DNA of 64,000 nucleotides from Rubellimicrobium roseum (GTDB taxonomy: Bacteria; Pseudomonadota; Alphaproteobacteria; Rhodobacterales; Rhodobacteraceae), in the NCBI RefSeq assembly GCF_006152145.1, contig NZ_VDFV01000012.1, positions 1 to 64,000 of the forward strand, written 5' to 3'. The notes beneath the pieces were generated by a model. That model made no database searches. It saw nothing but the letters and a program-made list of their open reading frames with translations, and was not told the origin of the DNA. This document shows, piece after piece, positions 25,160-33,361 of the stretch. A program made the translations under genes and the position numbers. The stretch's first letter is position 1. Each line of letters opens with the position of its first letter.

Positions 25160-25993
25160 TTGCCGACAGGGCCCGCGACCCCCTCGACCGCCACCGGCAA
25201 CCGCGCCTATGCGGTGGACCTGATGCGGGCCTTCGGGGGCGCCATCCTCTTCGCCTTCCCCCTCGTGATGACGATGGAGATGTGGTGGCTGGGGTTCTAC
25301 ATGGACCGGCTGCGGCTTTTGCTGTTCCTGGCGCTGAACCTCGTGCTGCTGCTGGGCCTGTCCTACTACGCGGGCTTTCGCACCGCCTTCGACCTCAAGG
25401 AGGACGCGCTCGACGCCTTCGCGGCCGCCGGGGTGGGCGTCCTCGCGGCGGCGGCGATGCTGGCGGCCTTCGGGCTGATCGGGCCGGGCATGGGCTGGGA
25501 CGAGCTGCTGGGCAAGGTGGCGGTCCAGTCGGTCCCGGCCAGCGTCGGCGCCATGGCCGCGCGGCGCCAGTTGGGCGACGATGACGGGGGCGAGGCCCCG
25601 CCCAGCTACCAGGGACAGCTTGTCCTGATGCTGGCGGGGGCGTTGTTCCTGGCCTTCAACGTCGCGCCCACGGAGGAGATGGTCCTGATCGCCCTGCAGA
25701 TGGAGCCCTGGCAGGGGATGCTGCTGGTGGGCCTGTCGGTCGCGGTGCTGCACGCCTTTGTCTATTCGCTCGACTTCTCGGGGCAGGAGAGGCTGCCGGG
25801 AGATGGCGGCTTCAGGCGGAGCTTCTTCGGCTTCAGCGTCGCGGGCTACGGCATCGCGGTGCTGGTGAGCCTTTACGTGCTCTGGACTTTCGGGCGGACG
25901 GACGGGACGGAGCCCGGCCTCGTGGCGATGATGACGGTGGTGCTGGGCTTTCCGGCGGCGCTGGGGGCCGCGCTGGCGCGGCTCGTGGTCTGA
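25160..25993 (+). CDS. TIGR02587 family integral membrane protein (DUF2391)
   Basis: A 277-aa polytopic protein with about seven hydrophobic segments (for example GGAILFAFPLVMTM, LLLFLALNLVLLLGL, VGVLAAAAMLAAFGLIG, GMLLVGLSVAVLHAFVY, IAVLVSLYVLWTF). It matches the uncharacterised TIGR02587/DUF2391 family. The TTG start at 25160 has GGGGGAGG nine bases upstream, whereas the first ATG lies 21 codons in without a good site. The TIGR02588 partner follows after 9 bp, an association seen across alphaproteobacteria. Function unknown. Confidence 0.8.
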   Translation: MPTGPATPSTATGNRAYAVDLMRAFGGAILFAFPLVMTMEMWWLGFYMDRLRLLLFLALNLVLLLGLSYYAGFRTAFDLKEDALDAFAAAGVGVLAAAAMLAAFGLIGPGMGWDELLGKVAVQSVPASVGAMAARRQLGDDDGGEAPPSYQGQLVLMLAGALFLAFNVAPTEEMVLIALQMEPWQGMLLVGLSVAVLHAFVYSLDFSGQERLPGDGGFRRSFFGFSVAGYGIAVLVSLYVLWTFGRTDGTEPGLVAMMTVVLGFPAALGAALARLVV

Positions 25994-26002
25994 GGGCGCG
26001 GG

Positions 26003-26419
26003 ATGGACGGGCGGGAGGATGGGCCGGAGCGGGACGAGGAGCCGTCGGGCACGCCCGCGCTGGAATGGATCGCCGCCGGGGTCGGCGCGGGGCTGACGCT
26101 GGGGCTGCTGGCCTTCCTGGGATGGCAGGCCTGGCTGCGGACCGACGAGCCGCCGGTAATCGTCGTGGCCGAAGGGGCGGTGACGGAAGCGGCGGAAGGC
26201 TTCGTGGTCGAGGTGACGGCGGTGAACCTGGCGGCCGCGACGGCGGCGGCGGTGGAGATCGAGGGCGTGCTGCGCCGGGACGGAACGGCGGTCGAGACCA
26301 GCCGGGTCACGCTCGACCACGTGCCCGGCCGGTCGGAGCGGCGGGCGGGGCTCTACTTCGCGCAGGACCCGCGCCGATACGACCTCGACCTGAGGGCGCT
26401 GGGCTTCGCGGAGCCCTAG
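26003..26419 (+). CDS. TIGR02588 family protein
   Basis: A 138-aa protein with an acidic N-terminus, one membrane segment (about 20-45, LEWIAAGVGAGLTLGLLAFL) and a C-terminal extracytoplasmic beta-rich domain (about 50-138, VEVTAVNLAAATAAAVEIEG). It matches TIGR02588, always found with TIGR02587. It starts 9 bp after its partner's stop. Its TAG shares CTAG with the convergent DedA gene. Function unknown; the pair may form a small membrane complex. Confidence 0.8.
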   Translation: MDGREDGPERDEEPSGTPALEWIAAGVGAGLTLGLLAFLGWQAWLRTDEPPVIVVAEGAVTEAAEGFVVEVTAVNLAAATAAAVEIEGVLRRDGTAVETSRVTLDHVPGRSERRAGLYFAQDPRRYDLDLRALGFAEP

Positions 26420-27024
26420 GCCCGGCGGCGGCGGAGCAGGCCGCGGGCGACGCGGTACAGGTAGAGGCCCACGATCAGGACGACGACGAGAGTCGAGACG
26501 GGGTTCACCCAGTGCTCGACCGCCGCGTAGTTGTCCTCCAGCAGGTAGCCCGCCCCGGCCAGGAGCGCGATCCAGATGGCGCTGCCGGCGGCCGTGTAGG
26601 CCAGGAAGGACGGGAAGGACATTCCGGACAGCCCGGCGGGGACCGAGATCAGCGTCCGCGCCGTCGGCACGAGGCGGCCGAGGAACACGGCCGCCGGCCC
26701 GTAGCGGTGGAACCAGTCCATGGCGTCGATGGCCTCCTCGCGCGACATGGTGAGCCAGACGCCGTGGCGGTCGAGGAAGCGCAGGAAACGCTCGCGTCCC
26801 CAGAGGCGCGCGAGGGCGTACCAGAAGAGCGTGCCCAGGACCGAGCCCAGCGTGGCGACGATCAGGAGGCCGGTGAGGCTGAAGGTCCCCTCGGCCGCCT
26901 TGAAGCCCGCGAGGGGGACGATCAGCTCGGAGGGGATCGGGGGGAAGACGTTTTCCAGGATCATGAGGAGGCCCACCGCGAGGAGGCCCCCCTGCTCGAT
27001 CCAGCCGGTGATGAAGTCGAACAT
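26416..27024 (-). CDS. DedA family membrane protein
   Basis: A 202-aa DedA/SNARE-associated protein. The signatures are ENVFPPIPSELIVPLAG near residue 25, the F/YxxxxR region FLGRLVPTARTLISVPAGLSGM, and four or five membrane helices. DedA proteins act as lipid flippases or scramblases needed for membrane homeostasis. The start lies one base after the MATE stop, so the two form an operon. Confidence 0.92.
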   Translation of the reverse strand: MFDFITGWIEQGGLLAVGLLMILENVFPPIPSELIVPLAGFKAAEGTFSLTGLLIVATLGSVLGTLFWYALARLWGRERFLRFLDRHGVWLTMSREEAIDAMDWFHRYGPAAVFLGRLVPTARTLISVPAGLSGMSFPSFLAYTAAGSAIWIALLAGAGYLLEDNYAAVEHWVNPVSTLVVVLIVGLYLYRVARGLLRRRRA

Positions 27025-27025
27025 T

Positions 27026-28411
27026 CTAGGCGTGCAGTCCTGAAAGGGGGCGCGAGGCGCGGCGCCAGAACCGTGCCATGAGAAGCGCGGAGGCCGCAAC
27101 GAGGGACGTCACCAGCCCCAGCCAGACGCCCGAGGCGCCCCAGCCCAGGACGAAGCCCAGGAGATAGGCCACCGGAAGCCCGAGGGCCCAGTAGGAGAGC
27201 GCGGCGAGCACCATCGGCACGGTCGTGTCCTGCAATCCCCGCAAGAGGCCCATGGCGAGGACCTGCATCCCGTCGAAGACCTGGAAGAGGGCGGCGAAGG
27301 CGAGGAGGCCCACGCCCAGCGCCAGCACCTGCGGCGCGGCAGGGTCGGCGGCGTCGAGGAAGAGCGACAGGAGCGGCCCCGGCACGAGGAGGAACACGAG
27401 CGAGGCCAGCGCCGCGAAGCCCGCGGAGAGCGCGATGGCGACGAGCGCGCCCTGGCGCAGCCCCTCGCGGTCGGCCCGGCCCAGCGCCTGCCCCGCCCGC
27501 ACGGTCACGGCCTGGCTGAGGCCGAGGTGGAGCATGAAGGTGGCCGAAGCCATCTGGAGCGCCACGCCGTGCGCGGCCAGCGCGATCTCGCCCAGCCAGC
27601 CCATCAGGACGGAGGAGCCGGCGAAGAGCCCGACCTCGGCCAGGAGCTGCCCGCCGATGGGCCAGCCCAGGCGGTAGACGCGCCCCATCGCCGCCCAGTC
27701 CGGGACCCACCAGCGCTGGAGGAGCCGGTAGTCGGGCAGCCAGCCCAGCGCATAGGCCCAGAGGATCGCCGCCGTCAGCGTCTGCGTGCCCAGCGCCGCC
27801 CAGGCCGCGCCCTCGATCCCCATCTCGGGCAGGCCCCAGGCGCCGAAGATCAGCCCGTAGCCCAGGACGGCGTTGAGGAGCGCCGCGGCGACGGTCGACC
27901 ACATCAGCACCCCGGCCCGCTCCAGCGCCGAGAGGAACGAGCGCAGGACGGCGATCATCATCGTCGGGAAGATGCCCCAGCCCGCGATGGCGAGGTAGCG
28001 CCCCGCGAGGTCGGCGATGGCGGGCTCCTGCCCCAGATGCGAGAAGATCAGCCCGGACCAGAGCAGGACCGGAAGGAACAGCGCCGCGTAGCCCATGGAC
28101 AGCCACAGCCCCATCCGGGTGACGCGGCGCACCTCGCGCAGGTCGCCCGCCTCGCGCGCGGTGGCGGCGAGCGGCATGACGGCGATGCCGAAGCCCGAGC
28201 CCATCAGGAAGACGATGTACCAGAGCGACGAGGCCAGCGTGATGGCCGCGAGCTCGGTCACGCCGTACCAGCCCATCAGCACGATGTCCGTGAGATGGAT
28301 GGCGAAGCCCGCGAGGTTGGAGCCGATGAGCGGCACCGCGAGGCCGATGAGGCCACGCGCATGGCCGCCCCAGCCCGAACGGGCCGGCGTGAAGGCAGGA
28401 ACCTGGGTCAT
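27026..28411 (-). CDS. MATE family efflux transporter
   Basis: A 461-aa multidrug/toxin extrusion transporter with 12 predicted helices in two MatE repeats (about 25-190 and 240-410). Characteristic segments are LAVPLIGSNLAGFAIHLTDIVLMGWYG and GWPIGGQLLAEVGLFAGSSVLMGWLG. It is a NorM-type Na+ or H+ antiporter exporting cationic compounds. It is followed immediately by dedA. AT-poor throughout, like its neighbours. Confidence 0.93.
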   Translation of the reverse strand: MTQVPAFTPARSGWGGHARGLIGLAVPLIGSNLAGFAIHLTDIVLMGWYGVTELAAITLASSLWYIVFLMGSGFGIAVMPLAATAREAGDLREVRRVTRMGLWLSMGYAALFLPVLLWSGLIFSHLGQEPAIADLAGRYLAIAGWGIFPTMMIAVLRSFLSALERAGVLMWSTVAAALLNAVLGYGLIFGAWGLPEMGIEGAAWAALGTQTLTAAILWAYALGWLPDYRLLQRWWVPDWAAMGRVYRLGWPIGGQLLAEVGLFAGSSVLMGWLGEIALAAHGVALQMASATFMLHLGLSQAVTVRAGQALGRADREGLRQGALVAIALSAGFAALASLVFLLVPGPLLSLFLDAADPAAPQVLALGVGLLAFAALFQVFDGMQVLAMGLLRGLQDTTVPMVLAALSYWALGLPVAYLLGFVLGWGASGVWLGLVTSLVAASALLMARFWRRASRPLSGLHA

Positions 28412-28467
28412 GGCGCCGCACTTAGGCCGGAGCGGCGCCAGAATCCAGCGCAGCGGTCAGCGAACGG

Positions 28468-28989
28468 TCAGATCGGCGCCGAATCGTGCAGCGCGCGAAC
28501 GTCGTGGCCGTTCAGGGCGGCCATCTCTTCGGGGCTGGGCCGCTGCCAGAGGCTTTCGATGAAGTCGAACATCGGGCGGGTGACGGTGACACGGTAGGTC
28601 TCGCCCTGGGCGGCGTTGCGCGCCTCGACGCGGCGCCAGCGCTCCTCGGGACCGGGGTCGAGAAGGTGGAGGCGCAGGTCGAGGCCGGCCTCGCGCGCGG
28701 CCTGCGCGGCGCGGGCGCGCTGGTCGGCCCGCAGGAAGCTGAGGTCGAGCACGACGGGCAGGCCCCGGCGGGCGCAGGCGACGGCGGTCCTGAGGATCTG
28801 CGCCTCGCAGCGGGCGACGCGCTCGGCGATCCAGGGCCATTGCGGCGGCTGGGGCGCGTCGGGGCCGAAGAGCGTCACCATCCAGTCATCGATGGACAGA
28901 TGGAGCGCGCCCAGCTCCTCGCAGAGCCGGAGCGCGTGGGTGGTCTTGCCGGCGCCCGCCGCGCCGCAGACGAGGTGGAGAGTGGTCAC
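28468..28989 (-). CDS. AAA/zeta-like P-loop kinase
   Basis: A 173-aa small P-loop protein. The Walker A motif GAAGAGKTT is at residues 9-17, and SIDDWMVTLFG and LPVVLDLSF act as Walker B-like segments. An arginine-rich lid region follows (RWRRVEARNAA). It resembles the AAA_33/zeta-toxin-like kinase family, which phosphorylates small molecules or nucleotides. The GTG at 28989 is preceded by AAGG. The gene sits between matE and an epimerase gene on the same strand. Confidence 0.75.
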   Translation of the reverse strand: MTTLHLVCGAAGAGKTTHALRLCEELGALHLSIDDWMVTLFGPDAPQPPQWPWIAERVARCEAQILRTAVACARRGLPVVLDLSFLRADQRARAAQAAREAGLDLRLHLLDPGPEERWRRVEARNAAQGETYRVTVTRPMFDFIESLWQRPSPEEMAALNGHDVRALHDSAPI

Positions 28990-29033
28990 TCGGGGGGCCT
29001 TCGATGGTGCGGGGGCCGCAGCCCCCGGACGGG

Positions 29034-29912
29034 TCAGGGCAGGTCGCGCCAGCCGTGGCTGGGGGCGTAATTCAGGAGCCGCTTGGCCTTGGCGTTGCTG
29101 TAGAACGTCTCGTGCTCGCCCAGGGGACGCTTGAGGGGGACGCCCTTGTAGAAGCGGTCGATGACCTCGGCCGAGGGCATCCCGACGGACGAGTCGTCGT
29201 TGGAGACATTGAAGACCTGATAGCCCAGCCCGTCCGTTCTCAGGCAGCGGTCCACCATGTGGCCGAGGTCGCGCGCGTCGATGTAGGCGAAGATGTTGCG
29301 GCGGCGGACCTCGGGCGTCTCGCGCCAGGCCTTGGCGTGGCCCAGGTATTCGTGCGGCTCGATGACGTTGTTGATGCGGAGCGCGTAGATGTCGAAGCCG
29401 GTGCGGGCCTGGAAGCTGCGGGCCGTCGCCTCGTTGCAGACCTTGGACATGGCGTAGCTGTCCTGGGGCACCGTGGGGTGCTCCTCGTCCACGGGGATGT
29501 AGTCGGGGCGGATCTCTCCTTGCGCGAAGCAGACGCCGTAGGTCGTCTCGCTCGAGGCGATGATGATCTTCCTGATGCCGAGCTTGGTGGCCGCGTCGAG
29601 AATGTTGAAGGTCGAGAGGACGTTGACGCGATAAGTCTCGCTGTCCGCGGTCAGGAACATCGAGGGGATGGCCGCGAAGTGGACGACCGCGTCGTAGGGC
29701 GCGGGGGGCTCGTCCAGTTCGGCTCCGGAGGCGGGCGAGGCCATGGCATTGAAGACCTGATGGCCGTCGGTGAGGTCCACCCGGAGGTCGGGGACGTTCG
29801 GATGGTTGAGCTTCACGAGATCGATATTGGTGACGCGGTGGCCCTGCTCGACCAGATGAGGGATGGCGTGGCGGCCGGCCTTGCCGGCGCCCCCGGTGAA
29901 GAAGACGCGCAT
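29034..29912 (-). CDS. NAD-dependent epimerase/dehydratase
   Basis: A 292-aa extended SDR. The nucleotide-binding motif TGGAGKAGRHA lies at residues 6-16, VHFAAIPS follows, SSETTYG carries the catalytic Ser, and YAMSK is the Tyr-Lys pair. Probable sugar-nucleotide or uronate dehydrogenase-type activity; the substrate is not predictable. AGGAGGAAC precedes the ATG. It is divergent from the GST gene. Confidence 0.85.
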   Translation of the reverse strand: MRVFFTGGAGKAGRHAIPHLVEQGHRVTNIDLVKLNHPNVPDLRVDLTDGHQVFNAMASPASGAELDEPPAPYDAVVHFAAIPSMFLTADSETYRVNVLSTFNILDAATKLGIRKIIIASSETTYGVCFAQGEIRPDYIPVDEEHPTVPQDSYAMSKVCNEATARSFQARTGFDIYALRINNVIEPHEYLGHAKAWRETPEVRRRNIFAYIDARDLGHMVDRCLRTDGLGYQVFNVSNDDSSVGMPSAEVIDRFYKGVPLKRPLGEHETFYSNAKAKRLLNYAPSHGWRDLP

Positions 29913-30013
29913 GTGTTCCTCCTTTGTCGCGGCGGAGTGAAGCCTGCCCGGTCCCGGCTTTCAAGGCCGCGCGGGGCGCACTAGCAAGGAGATCGGAACA
30001 GGAGGCCCCGTCC

Positions 30014-30679
30014 ATGCCCGTGCTCTACGGTTCTTATCGCAGCCGCGCGACCCGCAACCTTTGGCTCGCGGGCGAGATCGGGCTGGAACTGGAGTTGAGG
30101 CAGGTGTGGCAGGCGTACCGGCTCGACAAGCCCGACGCGCCCGACGCGCCGTTCAATACGCGGTCGCGCGGGTTCCTGTCGCTGTCGCCCATGGGGGCGA
30201 TTCCCGTGCTGGTGGACGGCGATCTGGTGCTGGCCGAGTCGCTGGCGATCAACCTGTATCTCGCGCGCCGCTACGGCGGCGACCTGGGGCCGCGCGACGA
30301 GGCGGAGAACGCGCTGATGACCCAGTGGACCCTGTTCGCCGCGACGGCGATGGAAGGGCCGGGGCTGGCCATCCAGAACGTCCACACCTATGGCCGGGCC
30401 GACAGCGAGGCGGGGCGTGGCGAGATCGCCGACAAGGTCGAAGCGCTGGGCCGGCCGCTGCGGGTGCTGGAGGGACACCTGGGGCGCGACGGCCACATGG
30501 TGGGCGGGCGCTTCACGGTCGCCGACATCAACGTGGCCGAGATCCTGCGCTATGCCCAGAGCCACGAGCCGCTCCTGGCCGAGTATCCGGCGGTTGACGG
30601 ATGGCTGCGGGCCTGTCAGGCCCGGCCGGCCTTCCGGGCCATGTGGGACCGGCGCGCGGCCGAGCCCATGTGGCTCTGA
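30014..30679 (+). CDS. Glutathione S-transferase
   Basis: A 221-aa GST. The thioredoxin-like N-terminal domain (about 1-82) includes SPMGAIPVLVDGDLVLAES (cis-Pro and glutathione-binding ES). The helical C-terminal domain includes RFTVADINVAEILRYA, the N-capping box. The AGGAGG ribosome site lies 10-12 bp upstream of the ATG. Substrate class unknown. It precedes parE by 38 bp on the same strand. Confidence 0.9.
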   Translation: MPVLYGSYRSRATRNLWLAGEIGLELELRQVWQAYRLDKPDAPDAPFNTRSRGFLSLSPMGAIPVLVDGDLVLAESLAINLYLARRYGGDLGPRDEAENALMTQWTLFAATAMEGPGLAIQNVHTYGRADSEAGRGEIADKVEALGRPLRVLEGHLGRDGHMVGGRFTVADINVAEILRYAQSHEPLLAEYPAVDGWLRACQARPAFRAMWDRRAAEPMWL

Positions 30680-30717
30680 CGCCTGCGGCACCGAGAACGT
30701 TGCGAAAAGGGACGGAA

Positions 30718-32709
30718 ATGACTAGTTGGGAAGAACACAACGAGAACATGACGCCCATGCCCGACGATCTCCTGGCTGCCGCCGACACCTATGACGCCTC
30801 CTCGATCGAGGTGCTGGAAGGGCTCGAGCCCGTCCGCAAGCGCCCCGGCATGTATATCGGGGGCACGGACGAGCACGCGCTCCACCACCTCGTGGCCGAG
30901 ATCCTCGACAACTCCATGGACGAGGCGGTGGCGGGGCATGCCAACCGCATCGAGGTGGAACTGCTGGCGGACGGCTCGATCACGATCCGCGACAACGGGC
31001 GCGGCATGCCCATCGACCCGCATCCCAAGTTCCCCGGCAAGAGCGCGCTGGAGGTGATCCACTGCACCCTGCACGCAGGGGGCAAGTTCTCGGGCAAGGC
31101 CTACGAGACGAGCGGAGGCCTGCACGGCGTGGGCGCGTCCGTGGTGAACGCGCTGTCGGACAGCCTCGTCGTGCAGGTGGCGCGGAACAAGGTGCTCTAC
31201 GAGCAGCGCTTCTCGCGCGGGATTCCGCTGGAGCCGTTGCAGGTGCTGGGGGCGGCGCCGAACCGGCGGGGGACGTCGTCCACGTTCCACCCGGATGCGG
31301 AAATCTTCGGGCATCACAAGCTGCGGCCGTCGCGGCTGTTCAAGATGGTGCGGTCCAAGGCCTACCTGTTCTCGGGCGTCGAGATCCGCTGGAGGTCCGA
31401 GATCGAGGAAGGCGACACGCCGACGGAGGCGACGTTCCGCTTCCCCGGCGGCCTGTCGGATTACCTGACCGAGACGCTTGGCGGCGCCAGCACCTATGCC
31501 GAGAAGCCCTTCGCGGGCCTCGTGTCGTTCCAGGAGAAGTTCGGCGTTCCGGGCAAGGTGGAATGGGCGGTCAACTGGACGCCCGCGCGGGACGGCTTCA
31601 TCCAGTCCTACTGCAACACGATCCCGACTCCCGAGGGCGGCACGCACGAGACGGGCTTCTGGGCGGCGATCCTGAAGGGCCTCAAGGCCTATGGGGAGTT
31701 GGCCAAGAACCGCAAGGCGCAGGAGATCACGCGCGAGGACCTGCTGACGGGCGGCTGCGCGCTGGTGTCCTGCTTCATCCGCGAGCCGGAGTTCGTGGGC
31801 CAGACCAAGGACCGGCTGGCGACCACGGACGCCGCGCGGCTGGTCGAGGGCGCGGTGCGCGACCACTTCGACCACTGGCTGGCGGCGAACACCAAGTCGG
31901 CGGGAGCGATCCTCGATTTCCTGATCCTGCGGGCCGAGGAGCGGCTGCGCCGGCGGCAGGAGAAGGAGACGGCGCGCAAGTCGGCCACGCGCAAGCTGCG
32001 GCTGCCCGGCAAGCTCGTGGACTGCTCGGCCACGGCGCGGGACGGGACGGAGCTGTTCATCGTCGAGGGCGACTCGGCGGGCGGCAGTGCCAAGATGGCG
32101 CGGGACCGGCGGACGCAGGCGCTGCTGCCGCTGCGGGGCAAGATCCTGAACGTGCTGGGGGCGGCGTCCTCCAAGCTCGGCAGCAACCAGGAGATCGCGG
32201 ACCTCGCGCAGGCGCTGGGCGTGGGACTGGGGTCGAAGTTCAACATCGACGACCTGCGCTACGACAAGGTCATCATCATGACCGACGCCGACGTGGACGG
32301 GGCGCACATCGCGTCGCTTCTGATGACGTTCTTCTTCACGCAGATGCGGCCCCTGATCGACAAGGGGCACCTGTATCTGGCCTGCCCGCCGCTCTACCGG
32401 CTCACGCAGGGCCAGAAGCGGCTTTATGTGGCCGACGACGCCGAGAAGGCGAAGTGGATGGCCAAGGGCATCGGCAGCAAGGGCAAGATCGACGTCCAGC
32501 GCTTCAAGGGCTTGGGCGAGATGGACGCCAAGGACCTCAAGGACACGACCATGGACCCCGCGACGCGGCGGCTGATCCGGGTGTCCTTGCAGGACGACGA
32601 GCCGGGCGAGACCGAGGACCTCGTGGAGCGCCTGATGGGCAAGAAGCCGGAGATGCGGTTCCAGTTCATCCAGGAGAACGCAAGGTTTGTGGAAGAGCTG
32701 GATGTTTGA
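30718..32709 (+). CDS. parE: DNA topoisomerase IV subunit B
   Basis: A 663-aa type IIA topoisomerase ATPase subunit. The GHKL domain has EILDNSMDEA, DNGRGMP and GGLHGVGASVVNALS. The transducer follows, then the Toprim domain with EGDSAGGSAK and the metal-binding DADVDGAH, and a C-terminal tail (RFKGLGEMDAKDLKDTTM). With ParC it decatenates sister chromosomes. The ATG at 30718 has AAGGGACGG upstream. The context (no gyrB neighbours such as recF) and the QKRLYVADD segment favour ParE over GyrB. Confidence 0.93.
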   Translation: MTSWEEHNENMTPMPDDLLAAADTYDASSIEVLEGLEPVRKRPGMYIGGTDEHALHHLVAEILDNSMDEAVAGHANRIEVELLADGSITIRDNGRGMPIDPHPKFPGKSALEVIHCTLHAGGKFSGKAYETSGGLHGVGASVVNALSDSLVVQVARNKVLYEQRFSRGIPLEPLQVLGAAPNRRGTSSTFHPDAEIFGHHKLRPSRLFKMVRSKAYLFSGVEIRWRSEIEEGDTPTEATFRFPGGLSDYLTETLGGASTYAEKPFAGLVSFQEKFGVPGKVEWAVNWTPARDGFIQSYCNTIPTPEGGTHETGFWAAILKGLKAYGELAKNRKAQEITREDLLTGGCALVSCFIREPEFVGQTKDRLATTDAARLVEGAVRDHFDHWLAANTKSAGAILDFLILRAEERLRRRQEKETARKSATRKLRLPGKLVDCSATARDGTELFIVEGDSAGGSAKMARDRRTQALLPLRGKILNVLGAASSKLGSNQEIADLAQALGVGLGSKFNIDDLRYDKVIIMTDADVDGAHIASLLMTFFFTQMRPLIDKGHLYLACPPLYRLTQGQKRLYVADDAEKAKWMAKGIGSKGKIDVQRFKGLGEMDAKDLKDTTMDPATRRLIRVSLQDDEPGETEDLVERLMGKKPEMRFQFIQENARFVEELDV

Positions 32710-33361
32710 GGGAGCTAGAAGATAGTGGCAACATGAGTGGTGCGTTGTTGCGTTCCAAGGCAGAAAAAGTGAACTTTGCTATTACTTCGGATTGAAGCCA
32801 CCACCAGAGACTATCCTAATGTTTCGGCCGAAACCCGAGATCAAATGCGTGAGTTCGATCTCTCGCTTCGTATGCTTGGGTTTCGGCTCCGCTTTGGCTG
32901 CCGCGACAGACATTCCCTTTCCTCTATGCGGCCTCTTTCCTTTTGAGACTACGCAGTCAGCAGAGCGACTGAAATCTGGTCGGCCAGCGATGACCCAAGC
33001 CAGAACAGCTCTCTCAAAGCGAGTCTTTGCTCCGATCCTACTTCGATAAATGCTAATTAGTCTCGACTGACCTAGGTTCTCGGGAGGGATGCTTCCATCC
33101 AAGAGGCGGCTCAATCGTAGGGCGTAAGGTTGGAGTAGGTGTACCTGTTGTAGATTCATGCCCTTATGTTCTACTAAGGTTCCTCGAAGTCAATGCCCTT
33201 CGACATTGTGCTGCATACCGCCTAAGCACAACGAACTCGGCCCATGCGGGTAGCGGTCCTTCCCTGAGGCAACTGCGGAGTTGTTTGCGTTTAAGCAATA
33301 GGTTGAACAGTATAGCAGTGCTTAAGCTGTCAGCCTGATCGCCCTGTTGGGACTCGTCTTC
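32710..33361. other. AT-rich patch between parE and an acyl-CoA dehydrogenase
   Basis: About 650 bp with much lower GC content than the rest of the window. No tRNA, transposase or clear terminal repeats are visible. One 125-codon open frame (32782-33159, minus) is the only coding candidate. The part at 33160-33361 shows nothing recognisable. Confidence 0.5.
32782..33159 (-). CDS. Hypothetical protein in an AT-rich patch
   Basis: An open frame of 125 aa with ATG at 33159 and an AGGG close upstream. The N-terminal half (YALRLSRLLDGSIPPENLG) could be helical and the middle is very basic (SKGKRPHRGKG, KPKHTKREIE). No family is recognised. Composition differs from its neighbours, which suggests transferred or decayed DNA. 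It may be a genuine orphan, a truncated gene or a chance frame. Confidence 0.35.
   Translation of the reverse strand: MNLQQVHLLQPYALRLSRLLDGSIPPENLGQSRLISIYRSRIGAKTRFERAVLAWVIAGRPDFSRSADCVVSKGKRPHRGKGMSVAAAKAEPKPKHTKREIELTHLISGFGRNIRIVSGGGFNPK

Noticed and set aside
28451-28480. GCGAACGGT near the end of the P-loop kinase gene as a fourth copy of the repeat
   Set aside because: Neither TTAACG nor TTCGCGCAACA occurs at the required distance, so only the short core is matched by chance.
33160-33361. Search for a tRNA or small RNA in the AT-rich patch
   Set aside because: No cloverleaf, CCA end or terminator could be recognised by eye.
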